Source of the DNA: Fibrobacter sp. UWT2
GTDB taxonomy: Bacteria; Fibrobacterota; Fibrobacteria; Fibrobacterales; Fibrobacteraceae
Reading direction: 5' to 3'
Assembly (NCBI RefSeq): GCF_900142545.1
Contig: NZ_FRBF01000026.1
Coordinates: 1 to 32,760, forward strand
DNA length: 32,760 nucleotides
Under the pieces are notes generated by a model. That model did not search any database and was not told the DNA's origin. It worked only from the letters and a program-made list of their open reading frames with translations. The position numbers and the translations under genes are program-made. Shown here in pieces: positions 6,590 to 15,939 of the stretch (the first letter of the stretch is position 1; every line of letters begins with the position of its first letter).

Positions 6590-9259
6590 ATGGGATGTTT
6601 GAACTCTATTCGCGTATTGGGCCTCTCGGCGGCGCTTGCCTTTGCCGCATCGCCCGTCATCAAGGTCGATTTTGACATGAGCGGCCGCAATTCGAGCGAG
6701 GTTACGGAACCGAATTACGTGCCCTGGGTGGTTTCGGGTGTCGCTTCGAAAGATACGACGCTTTCGGGCGTGAAGGTGAATGTTGCCGGAAGCGCGAACC
6801 TCAAGGCCAACTGGTACAAGGCCGGGGTGCAATCCCCGAGCTATGCGCGCCTTGTGTGCGACGGCGTGATGGTCGAAGGCGGCGGGGCGATTACGCTCAC
6901 CTTCTCGAATCTTGCGGCAGGGACGCACAGCCTCCTTTTGTACCTGAACAATGTCGATGGGACGGCGGTAAGCAACAGCATCGATGTCTATGTGAACAAC
7001 TCGAAGCAGACGTCGGTCAAGCCCACGAATCGTGCGCTCTCGACAGGCGAGGCGGCGATTGCCTACGTGACTTTTAATGTAAGCGGTACGGGTGCCTCGA
7101 CCGCGATAAAGTTGAATACGGGCACGGTTACCCTGAACGGCTTTGAACTGAACGTGCCCAATGCGGCGGCACAGGCGACAGGGCCTTCGCCTGCGGATCT
7201 GGATTATCACGCTTCGCACGAAAACGGAGCGCTGACACTTTCGTGGACGGTGGCGAAGTCGGCCGTAAAGCATCGCGTCTATTTCGGGACGGACTCGCTG
7301 TCCGTTTTTGCGGCGACGACCACTAACACTGCGGTTTACAAGGGCGAACAATCTGGAAACTCGTATAAGGTGAGTGGTACGACTCCGCTCCAGACCTACT
7401 ACTGGCGCATCGATGAAGTCGATGCGAACGGAACGGTCACGGCAGGGAATGTCTGGTCGTTCAAGCCGGGCCGCGTCGCGTTCGAGGGTGCCGAAGGTTA
7501 TGGCCGCAACGCCCTGGGTGGCCGCGGCGGCAAGGTGGTGTACGTGACGAACCTGAACGACGACGGTGCTGGCTCCTTGCGCGAGGCGTGCACGGCAGAA
7601 ATTGGCCCGCGTACCATCGTGTTCAAGGTGTCGGGAATGATCCAACTGAAATCGCGCCTGGTCTGCAATCAGGATTACGTGACGATTGCGGGGCAGACGG
7701 CTCCCGGCAAGGGTATTACCATCAAGAGCGCTCCCATCGGGTTCACGGGCAAGGACATGGTCATCCGCTTCATGCGTGTGCGCCTGGGCTACGGTGCGAC
7801 CTACGATGGTATGGGGCTCACCGGTGGCGACCACAGCATATTGGACCATGCGAGTATCAGCTGGACGATTGACGAAGCCTTCAGTAGCCGAGGCGGCAAG
7901 AACCTTACGCTGCAGCGCACGCTGATTTCGGAAGCGCTGAACATTGCGGACCACCAGAATTACCCTGTCGGGACGGGACACGGGTATGCGGCGACTATCG
8001 GCGGCGATATCGGCAGCTTCCACCACAACCTGCTTGCACACAATGCGGGCCGCAACTGGAGCCTGGGCGGTGGCCTCGACGGGAACGGCTACTATGCGGG
8101 TCGTCTTGACATATTCAACAACGTTGTCTATAACTGGGTGAGCCGCGTGACCGATGGCGGTGCGCATGAGGTAAACTTCGTGGGCAATTACTACAAGGAG
8201 GGCGCCGCTACTACCTTGCACGGCTATACATTGCGTGCGCAGTTCGAAGGTACGGGCAAAGGCTCGCAGGCGTATTACTACCACAACAACGTTCTCGAGG
8301 CTGCGGGCGGCAAGTTCACCTGCGACGGCACCAACGACAATTGCGGTCGCGAGTATTCGCTTTCCGGCGGGCAGGTGCTGGATTGGGAACCCTGGAACAG
8401 CAAGCCTTTCTTTGCCTCGTATGCGACTGTCCAGAGCGCGAAGGCCGCCTACAAGGATGTGCTGAGCGATGTGGGCCAGCGCATGCCGGTACTTGACAAT
8501 CACGACACCCGCGTGATAAACGAGACCAAGAACGGAACCTACAGCATGAAGGGCTCCGTGGGTGGCATGGCGGGCATTCCCGACCGCGAAACCGACGTGA
8601 AGGATACGGCGAACATCAAGGGCTGGGAGCCTTACCCGAGCGAGATCCGGGCCGACGACTACGATAGCGATTTGGACGGGCTTCCGGACTGGTGGGAAAA
8701 TATGTACGGGTACAATCCGAAGTCGAAGAGTGGTGACTTTAGCGAAGCGAACAGGGACCGCCTGGGCGATGGCTGGACGGAACTGGAACGCTACCTGGAA
8801 TGGATGGCCCGCGCGCACTACACCTTCGCGAAGGGCGAAACCCAGGTGATAGACCTTTCGCAGTTTACCCGCGGTTACGACGGCGGCACCTACACCGTGT
8901 CGGCCCCGAGCGGCGTGACGGCGACCGTGAGCGGTTCCAGGTTGACGGTGAAACTCGCCGACAGCTTTGCAGGTGCGGGCTACGTGCAGTTTACGCTGAA
9001 GGACAACACGGGCGATACCTTTAGCCGCTACATCGGCGTGACGCAGGGACTTGCCGTGAACGCTTCGCAGGACGGACAAGACGAAAACGACACGACATCT
9101 GTTGTCGCGGGCGATACGACTGCGACAGGAGATTCCACGACAACATCGTTAAGGCCGCGTGCGCAGAGAAAGCATGTAAATGGCCTTGGACGCATTTACG
9201 ACACGCAGGGACGCCTCTTGAAGCAGCGAAAACATAGGGGCTTTTACCTGACGCGATAA
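6590..9259 (+). CDS. secreted multidomain PL1-like pectate lyase
   Basis: Predicted pectate lyase cutting homogalacturonan outside the cell, 889 residues. A GTG at 6569 is in frame, but ATG 6590 is preferred because AAAGGAG lies at 6577-6583 and a signal peptide starts there (MGCLNSIRVLGLSAALAFAA). Order of parts: galactose-binding-like beta-sandwich opening IKVDFDMSGR (about 20-190); fibronectin-III-like module (about 200-293, ending TYYWRIDEVDANG); right-handed beta-helix of the bacterial PL1 type (about 297-683). The helix opens GGRGGKVVYVTNLNDDGAGS and contains VTIAGQTAPGKGI and LDHASISW. A calcium-type loop DSDLDGLPDWW follows near residue 690, then a beta-rich segment and a short basic tail with RIYDTQGRLL ending YLTR. 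First gene of an operon; the next gene begins 35 nt after its stop. Confidence 0.88.
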   Translation: MGCLNSIRVLGLSAALAFAASPVIKVDFDMSGRNSSEVTEPNYVPWVVSGVASKDTTLSGVKVNVAGSANLKANWYKAGVQSPSYARLVCDGVMVEGGGAITLTFSNLAAGTHSLLLYLNNVDGTAVSNSIDVYVNNSKQTSVKPTNRALSTGEAAIAYVTFNVSGTGASTAIKLNTGTVTLNGFELNVPNAAAQATGPSPADLDYHASHENGALTLSWTVAKSAVKHRVYFGTDSLSVFAATTTNTAVYKGEQSGNSYKVSGTTPLQTYYWRIDEVDANGTVTAGNVWSFKPGRVAFEGAEGYGRNALGGRGGKVVYVTNLNDDGAGSLREACTAEIGPRTIVFKVSGMIQLKSRLVCNQDYVTIAGQTAPGKGITIKSAPIGFTGKDMVIRFMRVRLGYGATYDGMGLTGGDHSILDHASISWTIDEAFSSRGGKNLTLQRTLISEALNIADHQNYPVGTGHGYAATIGGDIGSFHHNLLAHNAGRNWSLGGGLDGNGYYAGRLDIFNNVVYNWVSRVTDGGAHEVNFVGNYYKEGAATTLHGYTLRAQFEGTGKGSQAYYYHNNVLEAAGGKFTCDGTNDNCGREYSLSGGQVLDWEPWNSKPFFASYATVQSAKAAYKDVLSDVGQRMPVLDNHDTRVINETKNGTYSMKGSVGGMAGIPDRETDVKDTANIKGWEPYPSEIRADDYDSDLDGLPDWWENMYGYNPKSKSGDFSEANRDRLGDGWTELERYLEWMARAHYTFAKGETQVIDLSQFTRGYDGGTYTVSAPSGVTATVSGSRLTVKLADSFAGAGYVQFTLKDNTGDTFSRYIGVTQGLAVNASQDGQDENDTTSVVAGDTTATGDSTTTSLRPRAQRKHVNGLGRIYDTQGRLLKQRKHRGFYLTR

Positions 9260-9294
9260 ATTTTTAGTATAATAAGATGAAAGGATGGTTGATT

Positions 9295-11073
9295 ATGGGT
9301 ATGTTTGGTTCAAAAGCAGTTGTTCCGGCGTTCGGACTGTTGATGTGTGGCTTTGCCTTGGCGGGTGCCGAGCCGCTGGCTTTCCCGGAGGCGCTTGGCT
9401 TCGGTGCGCAGGTTACGGGTGGCCGTGGCGGCAGCGTTTACCACGTGACGAACCTGAACGATGACGGTGCGGGTTCCTTCCGCGACGCGGTGAGCCAGGG
9501 CAACCGCATTGTGGTCTTTGACGTGGGTGGCATTATCAACATCAAGACGGCGGTTTCTATCAAGAGCAACATTACCATCGCAGGGCAGACGGCTCCGGGC
9601 GAGGGAATCGCCATTCATGGCGGCAAGCTCAGTACCGGCAAGCAGAGCAATATCATCATCCGCTATCTGCGAATCCGTCCGGGCGAAAATACCGCGTCCG
9701 AGAAGGATGATGCACTCAACCTTTACGATTCCAAGAACGTAATTGTGGACCACTGCTCGGTGGAACTTGCACCGTGGAACAACTTCGGCGGTTCTTCGGA
9801 CAATGCAAGCTACCGCGTTACGGGCATTACGGTGCAGAACTCGCTGATTGCAAACCCCATCGGGCAACAGTTCGGCGCGCACATTGAATCGGTGGATGGC
9901 ACTTGGGCTTGGTACTACAATGCCTTCGTGAACACGCACAACCGAAATCCGCTGGATAAGATTAATGACGTGTTCGTGAACAATATCCTCTACAACTTCG
10001 AGGCGGGCTACACGACACATACGAGCACTCATTTCAATCACGACATCGTGAATAATTACTTTGTCTATGGCCCGAAGGGGAGTAACCCGTGGTTCCAGGT
10101 AGACAAGAACCAGAGCATCTACGCGAGCGGCAACATGATCGACACGGACCGCGACGGAAAACTGAACGGCGGGCCTTCTAGTATTTACTACTACCAGGGC
10201 GTGGGCGAGGAACTTGCGAAACCCTGGAGCGAACTTACGACATCGGGCCCGATGCTCAGTGCGGCAAGCGCTTGGCGCTACGTGACGTCGCAGAGCGGCG
10301 TGCTCCCGTACGACGATATTGATTCCCTGATATGGCACCAGGTGGGGGCACTTGGGAAAGAAGGAGCCCTGGTGAAAAGCGTTGGTGCCATGGGAATCAA
10401 AACCAACAACGGCTGGGGCGAGGTGGTTGCGGGGAAGGCCGCGACCGATTCCGACAAGGACGGCATGCCCGATTACTTTGAAGACGCGATGGGTTACGAC
10501 AAGTCGAAAGACGATGCCATGACCAAGGAAAGCGACGGTTACGTGCGCATCGAAAAGTATATCAACTGGCTGGGTGCCATGCACGCGACGGCAGCGGACG
10601 GCAAGTCCCTCGATTTTGACCTGCGAACGATTACGCAAGGGTTCAAGGATGTTGCGCCGACCTACAGCGTGTCTGCGGCCGAAAACGGAACCGTAGAACT
10701 TGCGGGAGACGGCTATACGGCGCGCTTTGCGCCTAGGGCAAATTTCAGCGGGCTTGCCTCGTTCAAGTACACCGTGAAGGGTAACGACGATACCGAATAT
10801 ACGGGCCGCGTCGAGGTGCTGGTGGAAAAAAGTGATATCGCCGCTGATACGACGGCGCAGGATTCAATCAACACGGATACGACAACGCAAGATTCTTCTA
10901 TTACGCGCCTCGCTGACAAGTATCATCTTCGTGCAGAAGCTGTTACGGTAGGCGTCTTTGACATGAACGGCCATTATGTGGGCGTGACTACGCAGGGACT
11001 TCCGCAAGGCCGCTACATTGTCCGCCAGAAGGTGAATGGCCGGATTGTAAATAAGCCGATTCGAAAAGACTGA
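9295..11073 (+). CDS. secreted PL1-like pectate lyase
   Basis: Second pectate lyase of the operon, 592 residues. ATG 9277 has no ribosome binding site ahead of it. ATG 9295 has AAAGGA at 9280-9285 and yields a signal peptide (MGMFGSKAVVPAFGLLMCGF...ALAGA). The beta-helix (about 25-380) has the same framework as its upstream neighbour: GGRGGSVYHVTNLNDDGAGS, ITIAGQTAPGEGI, and VIVDHCSVE in place of LDHASISW. It lacks the N-terminal sandwich and FN3 module. A calcium-type loop SDKDGMPDYFED follows near residue 384, then an Ig-like module. The C-terminal sorting-type domain (VFDMNGHYVGV...LPQGRYIVRQK) is of the long class, unlike the short basic tail of its neighbour. Homogalacturonan is the likely substrate; fine specificity cannot be read. 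Confidence 0.88.
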   Translation: MGMFGSKAVVPAFGLLMCGFALAGAEPLAFPEALGFGAQVTGGRGGSVYHVTNLNDDGAGSFRDAVSQGNRIVVFDVGGIINIKTAVSIKSNITIAGQTAPGEGIAIHGGKLSTGKQSNIIIRYLRIRPGENTASEKDDALNLYDSKNVIVDHCSVELAPWNNFGGSSDNASYRVTGITVQNSLIANPIGQQFGAHIESVDGTWAWYYNAFVNTHNRNPLDKINDVFVNNILYNFEAGYTTHTSTHFNHDIVNNYFVYGPKGSNPWFQVDKNQSIYASGNMIDTDRDGKLNGGPSSIYYYQGVGEELAKPWSELTTSGPMLSAASAWRYVTSQSGVLPYDDIDSLIWHQVGALGKEGALVKSVGAMGIKTNNGWGEVVAGKAATDSDKDGMPDYFEDAMGYDKSKDDAMTKESDGYVRIEKYINWLGAMHATAADGKSLDFDLRTITQGFKDVAPTYSVSAAENGTVELAGDGYTARFAPRANFSGLASFKYTVKGNDDTEYTGRVEVLVEKSDIAADTTAQDSINTDTTTQDSSITRLADKYHLRAEAVTVGVFDMNGHYVGVTTQGLPQGRYIVRQKVNGRIVNKPIRKD

Positions 11074-11101
11074 TTACGTCGCAACAGAATTGAACTTTAA
11101 G

Positions 11102-11135
11102 AAAAATCCCCAGCCGAGGTGGCCGGGGATTTTTT
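11102..11135. terminator. bidirectional terminator between convergent genes
   Basis: AAAAATCCCC-A-GCC, loop, GGC-C-GGGGATTTTTT is A-rich on the left and T-rich on the right, so it can terminate both the PL1 gene (plus) and the CE12 gene (minus), whose stop is at 11159. Confidence 0.8.
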
Positions 11136-11158
11136 GGAGGTGTGTTGTTGCGAGAGAG

Positions 11159-12826
11159 TTAGCGCCTTGTGGCCTTGAAAATCCCGAGGGTCCTGTTGCC
11201 TTGCTTGACCTTGACGAGGTAGGTGCCTTGCCGCAGGGTGATGTGGAGTTCATTCCCTTGCATGGCACGGAATTCCGCGATGCGGTGGCCTTGCATGTCG
11301 AAGACGCTGATGTCGTGCGCGCCGCCGTCGATGCCCTCGAGGCGGAGCTTGCTACCGTCGATTCGCCCGCTGATGGCGTTGTGCGGAGTCAAGGATTCAA
11401 CAGCGGTGACGCCTTCGGTATCTTCTGTGCCGGAAGATGCGCCTTCTGTTGCGCTGGACGATTCCGGACCGGCGATTTCTGCACTTGACGAGGATTCCGG
11501 TTCTTTGGAACTGCTGGACTCCGGCTCCACCTGAATCAAGCCACCATCGGTGATGGGCGTCTTTGCCCGTGTAAGGACGTCGAGCGGGTCGGGCTTGCTG
11601 GAATCGAATGCCTCGTGGTCGTCGCGCAGGTGCTTGGCAAGTTCGGGCACTTTCGCGTTGATTTCTTCGATGTTCGCGCGGGCAAGTTCGTAGGCGCCGT
11701 ATTCGCAGAAGTGCGTCTTGTCGCTCGCGGTGTACATGTACATTTTTTCCTTGTTGCCTCCGAGGGCTTTGCCGAGCGTGATGCTGTGCTGGTTCAAGTC
11801 GAGCACGGTGACTCCGAGTTTTTTCCCGAGGGCGCGCATGCGTTCGGGAAGCCCGCCCACGGCTGTTTTCGGGTCGGTTTCGTTTTGCCGCGCGGTAGAT
11901 GTCACGAACAGCGGGGTGGCGCCCTTCGCCTTGATTTCGTTTGCGTACTTGGTGAGGGTCGCTTCGTAGTTGTTCACGTCGTTTTGATTCTTCTGGTCGT
12001 TATGCGCGAACTGCACGGTCACAAAATCGCCCTTCTTGACTTCGGCGAGAATCTTTGCGAGGCGCTTCATGCTGTAGAACCCGCTTGCGGTAAGGCCCGA
12101 TTCGGCGTAGTTCGCGATGGCAAGGCTGGATTTGAAAAATCCCGGGGCCATCTGGCCCCAGCCCGCCCAAGGAGCCGTTATCTGGTCGACCACGGTGGAG
12201 TTTCCGCAGAGCCAGAGCGTGGTCACGTTGTCGTTTCGCTTGATTTCGATTCCTGCGACGGCGGGCGCCTTGCCGCTGATGACGAAGGTGAGTTTCTTGT
12301 CCCAGGTGCGGTAATTCTTTTCGCGGTCCTTGATGCTCATGGTTACCGAGCCGTCCATGCTTTTTGTTTCCATGCGCCTGAGCGAAACGGTTTGCCTGCT
12401 GAACACGCCACCGGCAAGCGTGATGCGGTCGAGCATGAGCTTGCGGTTTTCGGCCCATACGGTGGTCTCGCTTTCGTTTTCGCCGTCACCGAGAATGAAC
12501 GTTACCTCGTAATTGCCTTGCGGGAGCGCCACCGAGAAAACCATGTTGCCCTTTGCCGTCAAGAAATCCGTGGTGAGGTCGTCGTCCCACAGGCGGTCTA
12601 CCGAAGAAACCGTCCCACTTTCGAAGCCGTAGCCCTGCGAGTCGCTGTACTTGGTGTTGGCCTTGACCTGCGTGTAGCCTGCGGCAACCGGGCCCTCGCC
12701 GAAGTCGAACTTGTAGTTTTCGGCGGCGTCAACTAATGTGAATGCACCGAGGAGTGCTATCGCCAAGAGAATCGTTGTGACCTTGACAGCAATGTCGATT
12801 CCTGCTAATTGTTTTTCCTGTTCCAT
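11159..12826 (-). CDS. secreted CE12 rhamnogalacturonan acetylesterase (SGNH hydrolase)
   Basis: Predicted esterase removing acetyl groups from galacturonate in RG-I, which opens the backbone to the PL11 lyase; 555 residues. The frame is open from 12895, but ATG 12826 follows AGGG and begins MEQEKQ plus a hydrophobic stretch (about 14-34) acting as signal peptide or anchor. An N-terminal beta-sandwich (about 38-185, YKFDFGEG onward) is typical of longer CE12 proteins. SGNH motifs: block I CGNSTVVDQ (nucleophile S210), block III FAHNDQKN (N276) and block V SDKTHF (D369, H372). A linker with SSSS runs precedes a sorting-type C-terminus (VFDMQGHRIAEF...LRQGTYLVKVKQG). The gene is divergent from the TIGR02147 regulator, and two TAGTA motifs lie in the shared 176-nt region. 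Confidence 0.9.
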   Translation of the reverse strand: MEQEKQLAGIDIAVKVTTILLAIALLGAFTLVDAAENYKFDFGEGPVAAGYTQVKANTKYSDSQGYGFESGTVSSVDRLWDDDLTTDFLTAKGNMVFSVALPQGNYEVTFILGDGENESETTVWAENRKLMLDRITLAGGVFSRQTVSLRRMETKSMDGSVTMSIKDREKNYRTWDKKLTFVISGKAPAVAGIEIKRNDNVTTLWLCGNSTVVDQITAPWAGWGQMAPGFFKSSLAIANYAESGLTASGFYSMKRLAKILAEVKKGDFVTVQFAHNDQKNQNDVNNYEATLTKYANEIKAKGATPLFVTSTARQNETDPKTAVGGLPERMRALGKKLGVTVLDLNQHSITLGKALGGNKEKMYMYTASDKTHFCEYGAYELARANIEEINAKVPELAKHLRDDHEAFDSSKPDPLDVLTRAKTPITDGGLIQVEPESSSSKEPESSSSAEIAGPESSSATEGASSGTEDTEGVTAVESLTPHNAISGRIDGSKLRLEGIDGGAHDISVFDMQGHRIAEFRAMQGNELHITLRQGTYLVKVKQGNRTLGIFKATRR

Positions 12827-12858
12827 AATACCATCCCTTTTACACGCGTTTGTACTTG

Positions 12859-12875
12859 TACTACAAAATGTACTA
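12859..12875 (-). promoter_or_regulatory. TAGTA-N7-TAGTA motif, site 1 (CE12 promoter)
   Basis: Minus-strand sequence TAGTACATTTTGTAGTA. It overlaps a plausible -10 (TACATT, 12872-12867) that lies 17 nt downstream of TTGCTT. The start codon is 33 nt away. One of five copies in the window. Confidence 0.65.
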
Positions 12876-12962
12876 TAAAATTTTAAAAAAAGCAAGAAAA
12901 AAATGGAAAAAATATGTTTTTTTGCTATGAAGTGTTCGATTATGAATTAAATTTTTATTTTT

Positions 12963-12979
12963 TACTATACCATGTACTA
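12963..12979 (-). promoter_or_regulatory. TAGTA-N7-TAGTA motif, site 2 (TIGR02147 promoter)
   Basis: Minus-strand sequence TAGTACATGGTATAGTA. On the plus strand it covers the expected -35 position of the TATATT box at 12990-12995, so a bound protein could control the regulator gene itself. Confidence 0.6.
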
Positions 12980-12989
12980 CATTTTTATG

Positions 12990-12995
12990 TATATT
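12990..12995 (+). promoter_or_regulatory. -10 element; regulator mRNA probably leaderless
   Basis: TATATT is followed by only 7 nt before ATG 13003, and there is no ribosome binding site. Transcription would start at or next to the initiation codon. Confidence 0.5.
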
Positions 12996-13002
12996 TAATA
13001 TC

Positions 13003-13896
13003 ATGAATACCTTCGTAAACATTTTCGAGTTTACCAAGTTCCGCAAGTTCCTGGCAGAATACCAGGAGCGCCGTCAGGCGGCGGAGCCTTCGTTTTCGCG
13101 TACCGAGTTCTGCAACTTGCTGGGGCTCCCCAATACCCGCAGCTATTTCAACGACGTGGTGCAGGGCAAGCGCGTGACCGACAACATGCGCGAGCGCTTT
13201 ATAAACGTCATCGGGCTCAAGGGGAACGAGGCGAGGTATTTCGAGGCGATGGTCGATTTTGACCAGGGGAAGACTGCCCAGGTGCGCGAGGCGGCGTTCG
13301 ATGCCATGATGCGCCTGAACAAGAACCCGCAGGCGATTGTGGACCCGGACAGCTACGAGTTCTTTGGCAACTGGTACAACAGTACGGTCTATGCGATTCT
13401 CGAGGTGATGGATGTGGGCGACGACGTGTCGGAACTCGCGGCGAAGATTTTCCCGCCTGTATCCGAGAAACGCCTGAAGGCAAGTCTTGAACTCATGCAG
13501 AAGATGTCGCTCGTGCGCAAGGACGAACGCGGGTTCTGGAAGCCGACGAAGGATAGCCTTGCCACGGTGCAGCAGAGCAAGAGTCAGATGGTGCTCCAGT
13601 TCCAGAAGCAATGCCTGGAACTTTCGAAGCAGGCGCTGGAATCCGAAGGGAGTGAATCCCGCGACATGACCACGTTTACCTTTGCGGTGTCGAAAAAGGC
13701 TCAGAAACAAGTGGAAGCTGCGGCAGAAAAATTCAAGGCGCAGGTACGTCGCATCGTAACGGTCGATGCTGAAAAGCCTGAAGTCGTGGAACACGTCAAC
13801 TTGCATGTGTTCAGCAATATTCGTGAAAATTCCGAAAACGACGCAGGCGAACGATCTGCTAGGCCGTTTGAAAAGGCTTTGATTCAAGGGGGTTAA
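13003..13896 (+). CDS. TIGR02147 family protein, probable transcription regulator
   Basis: A 297-residue cytoplasmic protein of the Fibrobacter paralogous family TIGR02147. The N-terminus (VNIFEFTKFRKFLAEYQERR...FSRTEFCNLLGLPNTRSYFNDVVQGKR) is the hallmark of the family and resembles a helix-turn-helix head. A second winged-helix-like stretch is at about residues 155-190 (VSEKRLKASLELMQKMSLVRKDERGFWKP). A helical segment and a variable tail follow. No signal peptide or membrane segment is seen. The stop is separated by one base from the start of the lipoprotein at 13898, so the two are translationally coupled. The promoter region carries a TAGTA motif. Neither its ligand nor DNA binding can be proved from sequence; control of the nearby pectin genes is inferred from position. 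Confidence 0.85.
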   Translation: MNTFVNIFEFTKFRKFLAEYQERRQAAEPSFSRTEFCNLLGLPNTRSYFNDVVQGKRVTDNMRERFINVIGLKGNEARYFEAMVDFDQGKTAQVREAAFDAMMRLNKNPQAIVDPDSYEFFGNWYNSTVYAILEVMDVGDDVSELAAKIFPPVSEKRLKASLELMQKMSLVRKDERGFWKPTKDSLATVQQSKSQMVLQFQKQCLELSKQALESEGSESRDMTTFTFAVSKKAQKQVEAAAEKFKAQVRRIVTVDAEKPEVVEHVNLHVFSNIRENSENDAGERSARPFEKALIQGG

Positions 13897-13897
13897 T

Positions 13898-15928
13898 ATG
13901 ATTACGAAGTACTTTGAATTCGTGATAAAAACGCTAATTGCCGTCGGTACGATTGCCGTATTTTCGGCTTGTAGTAACGACACATCGTCTCCTGATTCTG
14001 CGGGAATCCTGATTGAGACGAATACGGGGCACAAGGGCCTTGCCCGTGTGTATGTTGCGACTGACCTATGGAAACTTGTTCCGGGCGATACCGTGTCTTT
14101 GGCTTATACAGAACAAGATACTGTTGGCGATACGATTTTTGTTAATAAAAATGACTATCGCAAGGCTGTTGATACCTTATCTGTTCTTAGAGGAACCCTT
14201 GTCATGGATAGTGTTCCCGAAGGCTTGTATGATTCGGCGAAAGTCTATGACACGAAGGGTGGGGTGCGTTCGTATGCAGTAGACCTTGAAATTAAGAAAA
14301 ATGAGGCTTATGCCGTTGATTCGAATGGGGTCAAGGCGCTTGCTGTCTATGAGTCGAACGGTTGGGCAGATATGTCCGATTTATCGTACATCTCGGTTTC
14401 TGATTTTAATATCAAAACGGGAGACACCTTAGTATTCTACGGAACGGAATTTCTTGAAGAGGATTCAAATGCCCTGTTTATTTCTCACTTTGAATATAGC
14501 GGCATCGGTTTGACTCTTCTTGTTGATTCTGCGGAAGTTGCATCTGGGATTGCGGAATTGTATACGATTCCGTTTGGTAGTTACGATTCTCTGCTGGTAA
14601 AATCTGCTAATGGTAAAACTCACAAGTACAATCTTTCGTTCTTTATAGAAAAAGAAAGGTCCTATTATATTGATTCGAATGGAGCGACTCCGATTACGAT
14701 TGTCGATACACTCATACGAGAAGGAAAAGCTCAGTTCTATTTTTCTGTAGAATCATTCGAAATGGCTGAAAATGATACGCTTGTGATGTATCGCTCCGAA
14801 AGAAAAATCAAGAACGATACGCTCTTTGAAACGAATTATGTTGTGAATAGAGTGATGACTGCCGGTGATATCGCAAAAGGCGTCGCCAAGATCGAAAATG
14901 TGCCGGAAGGATTTTACAATGATTTAAGGATTGGTAGAGTGTCGAATGAACGCGGGCTATCCAACGGTTTTGCGGAAGATTCTAGACAGTGGAATTTATC
15001 TGTAACGCCGATATTCATATCGAGTTCTTATGTAGGCAACCTTGACAGTGTGGACGTAGCCTTGCCCGAAGGATTTGAAGACTTGGCCAAGACGGACGAA
15101 ATTTTTGTCGATATCCCGTTCCCGATATTCTTGCCGGCATCGCTTGACAATCCTTGCTTGCTTGATGCGGAAGATAACCTTGTCAAGCTGGAAGCGAGCG
15201 AACGTGATTTCTATGCCGATAGCGTGTTGTATTGGGGCAGAGTTCCCGTGGTGAAATTTTCTGGAACGGGAAAACTCAAATTCAGAATTATAGATAAGTG
15301 TGTCGAAGATAACAATCTGCAATTACAGTTGGGTACCTACAGAAACCATTTCTCCGATGCGGAAATTTCCGATTCCGCTTACGCTAGGTTCAAAGATAAG
15401 AAGGATCTTCTGGGCCGTTCCCGCTGGACGGATTCTACCGACAATTGGTTCTACATTCCCGATTTCAAGCCCTTCTCTGAAGATGGCTACTACATGGGGC
15501 TCTCCATCTGGTTCAATATCGATTCCATGCAGGTGAGCGAGTACGCGCAAATTATTTCGGCCAAGAAGGACAGCGTGGGCTTCACCCTGCAGAAGCGTGG
15601 CTCGTCGGGTGCGGTGAACCTCAGACTCGATACGCGTACAGGTGTCTACAACACGGTCGTGGGTCGCGCGAACGGGGTACTCGACGGCACGTGGCATAAC
15701 TATTCGTTCAAGATTCATGGCGATAGCGTGACCACCTTTATCGACGGAGCGCTGCTGGAATCCAGGCAGTTTGATGCGGGCGAGGGCTTTGCGACTGCGT
15801 TCAACCCCTCGATCGGCTACGGCGGGCTTCGCGGCGGTATTGACGAGGTGTTCTTCTTTGACGGCACACAGTCCAACAACTGGATGCGACTCTTCTACGC
15901 TCTGCAATATGCGGCTATAAAGGAATAA
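13898..15928 (+). CDS. lipoprotein with three internal repeats and C-terminal LamG domain
   Basis: A 676-residue predicted lipoprotein, coupled to the upstream TIGR02147 gene (AAGGGGG precedes the ATG). Signal peptide with lipobox FSAC, lipidated C25. Three related units of about 100-110 residues follow (about 46-145, 153-265 and 273-370); the first two end in the pattern Y-x-(V/I)-DSNG. After a bridging region, the C-terminal part (about 530-676) is a LamG/concanavalin-like sandwich (LSIWFNIDSM...GTWHNYSF...GGIDEVFFFDG). No catalytic motif is seen. LamG folds often bind glycans, so a surface binding or sensing role is plausible. The first two thirds are visibly more A+T-rich than the LamG part and the neighbouring enzymes, which hints at a different origin. 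Confidence 0.75.
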   Translation: MITKYFEFVIKTLIAVGTIAVFSACSNDTSSPDSAGILIETNTGHKGLARVYVATDLWKLVPGDTVSLAYTEQDTVGDTIFVNKNDYRKAVDTLSVLRGTLVMDSVPEGLYDSAKVYDTKGGVRSYAVDLEIKKNEAYAVDSNGVKALAVYESNGWADMSDLSYISVSDFNIKTGDTLVFYGTEFLEEDSNALFISHFEYSGIGLTLLVDSAEVASGIAELYTIPFGSYDSLLVKSANGKTHKYNLSFFIEKERSYYIDSNGATPITIVDTLIREGKAQFYFSVESFEMAENDTLVMYRSERKIKNDTLFETNYVVNRVMTAGDIAKGVAKIENVPEGFYNDLRIGRVSNERGLSNGFAEDSRQWNLSVTPIFISSSYVGNLDSVDVALPEGFEDLAKTDEIFVDIPFPIFLPASLDNPCLLDAEDNLVKLEASERDFYADSVLYWGRVPVVKFSGTGKLKFRIIDKCVEDNNLQLQLGTYRNHFSDAEISDSAYARFKDKKDLLGRSRWTDSTDNWFYIPDFKPFSEDGYYMGLSIWFNIDSMQVSEYAQIISAKKDSVGFTLQKRGSSGAVNLRLDTRTGVYNTVVGRANGVLDGTWHNYSFKIHGDSVTTFIDGALLESRQFDAGEGFATAFNPSIGYGGLRGGIDEVFFFDGTQSNNWMRLFYALQYAAIKE

Positions 15929-15939
15929 ATGGGTGTTTA

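Noticed and set aside
8655..8720. Dockerin-like calcium loop DSDLDGLPDWW
   Set aside because: Only one loop with no second dockerin repeat or F-helix pattern; this loop is common at the end of PL1 beta-helices in this group, so no cellulosome assignment is made.
6584..9079. Long minus-strand open frame opposite the first PL1 gene
   Set aside because: It mirrors a gene with clear domains; the translation is rich in Arg, His and Val with no recognisable fold, as expected from strong third-position G/C bias.
9266..9274. TAGTATAAT as an internal promoter or TAGTA site before the second PL1 gene
   Set aside because: No -35 and no second TAGTA at the right distance; the 35-nt gap fits simple co-transcription.
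11615..12736. 373-codon plus-strand open frame opposite CE12
   Set aside because: The minus strand holds all SGNH blocks in order; the plus-strand product has no recognisable feature.
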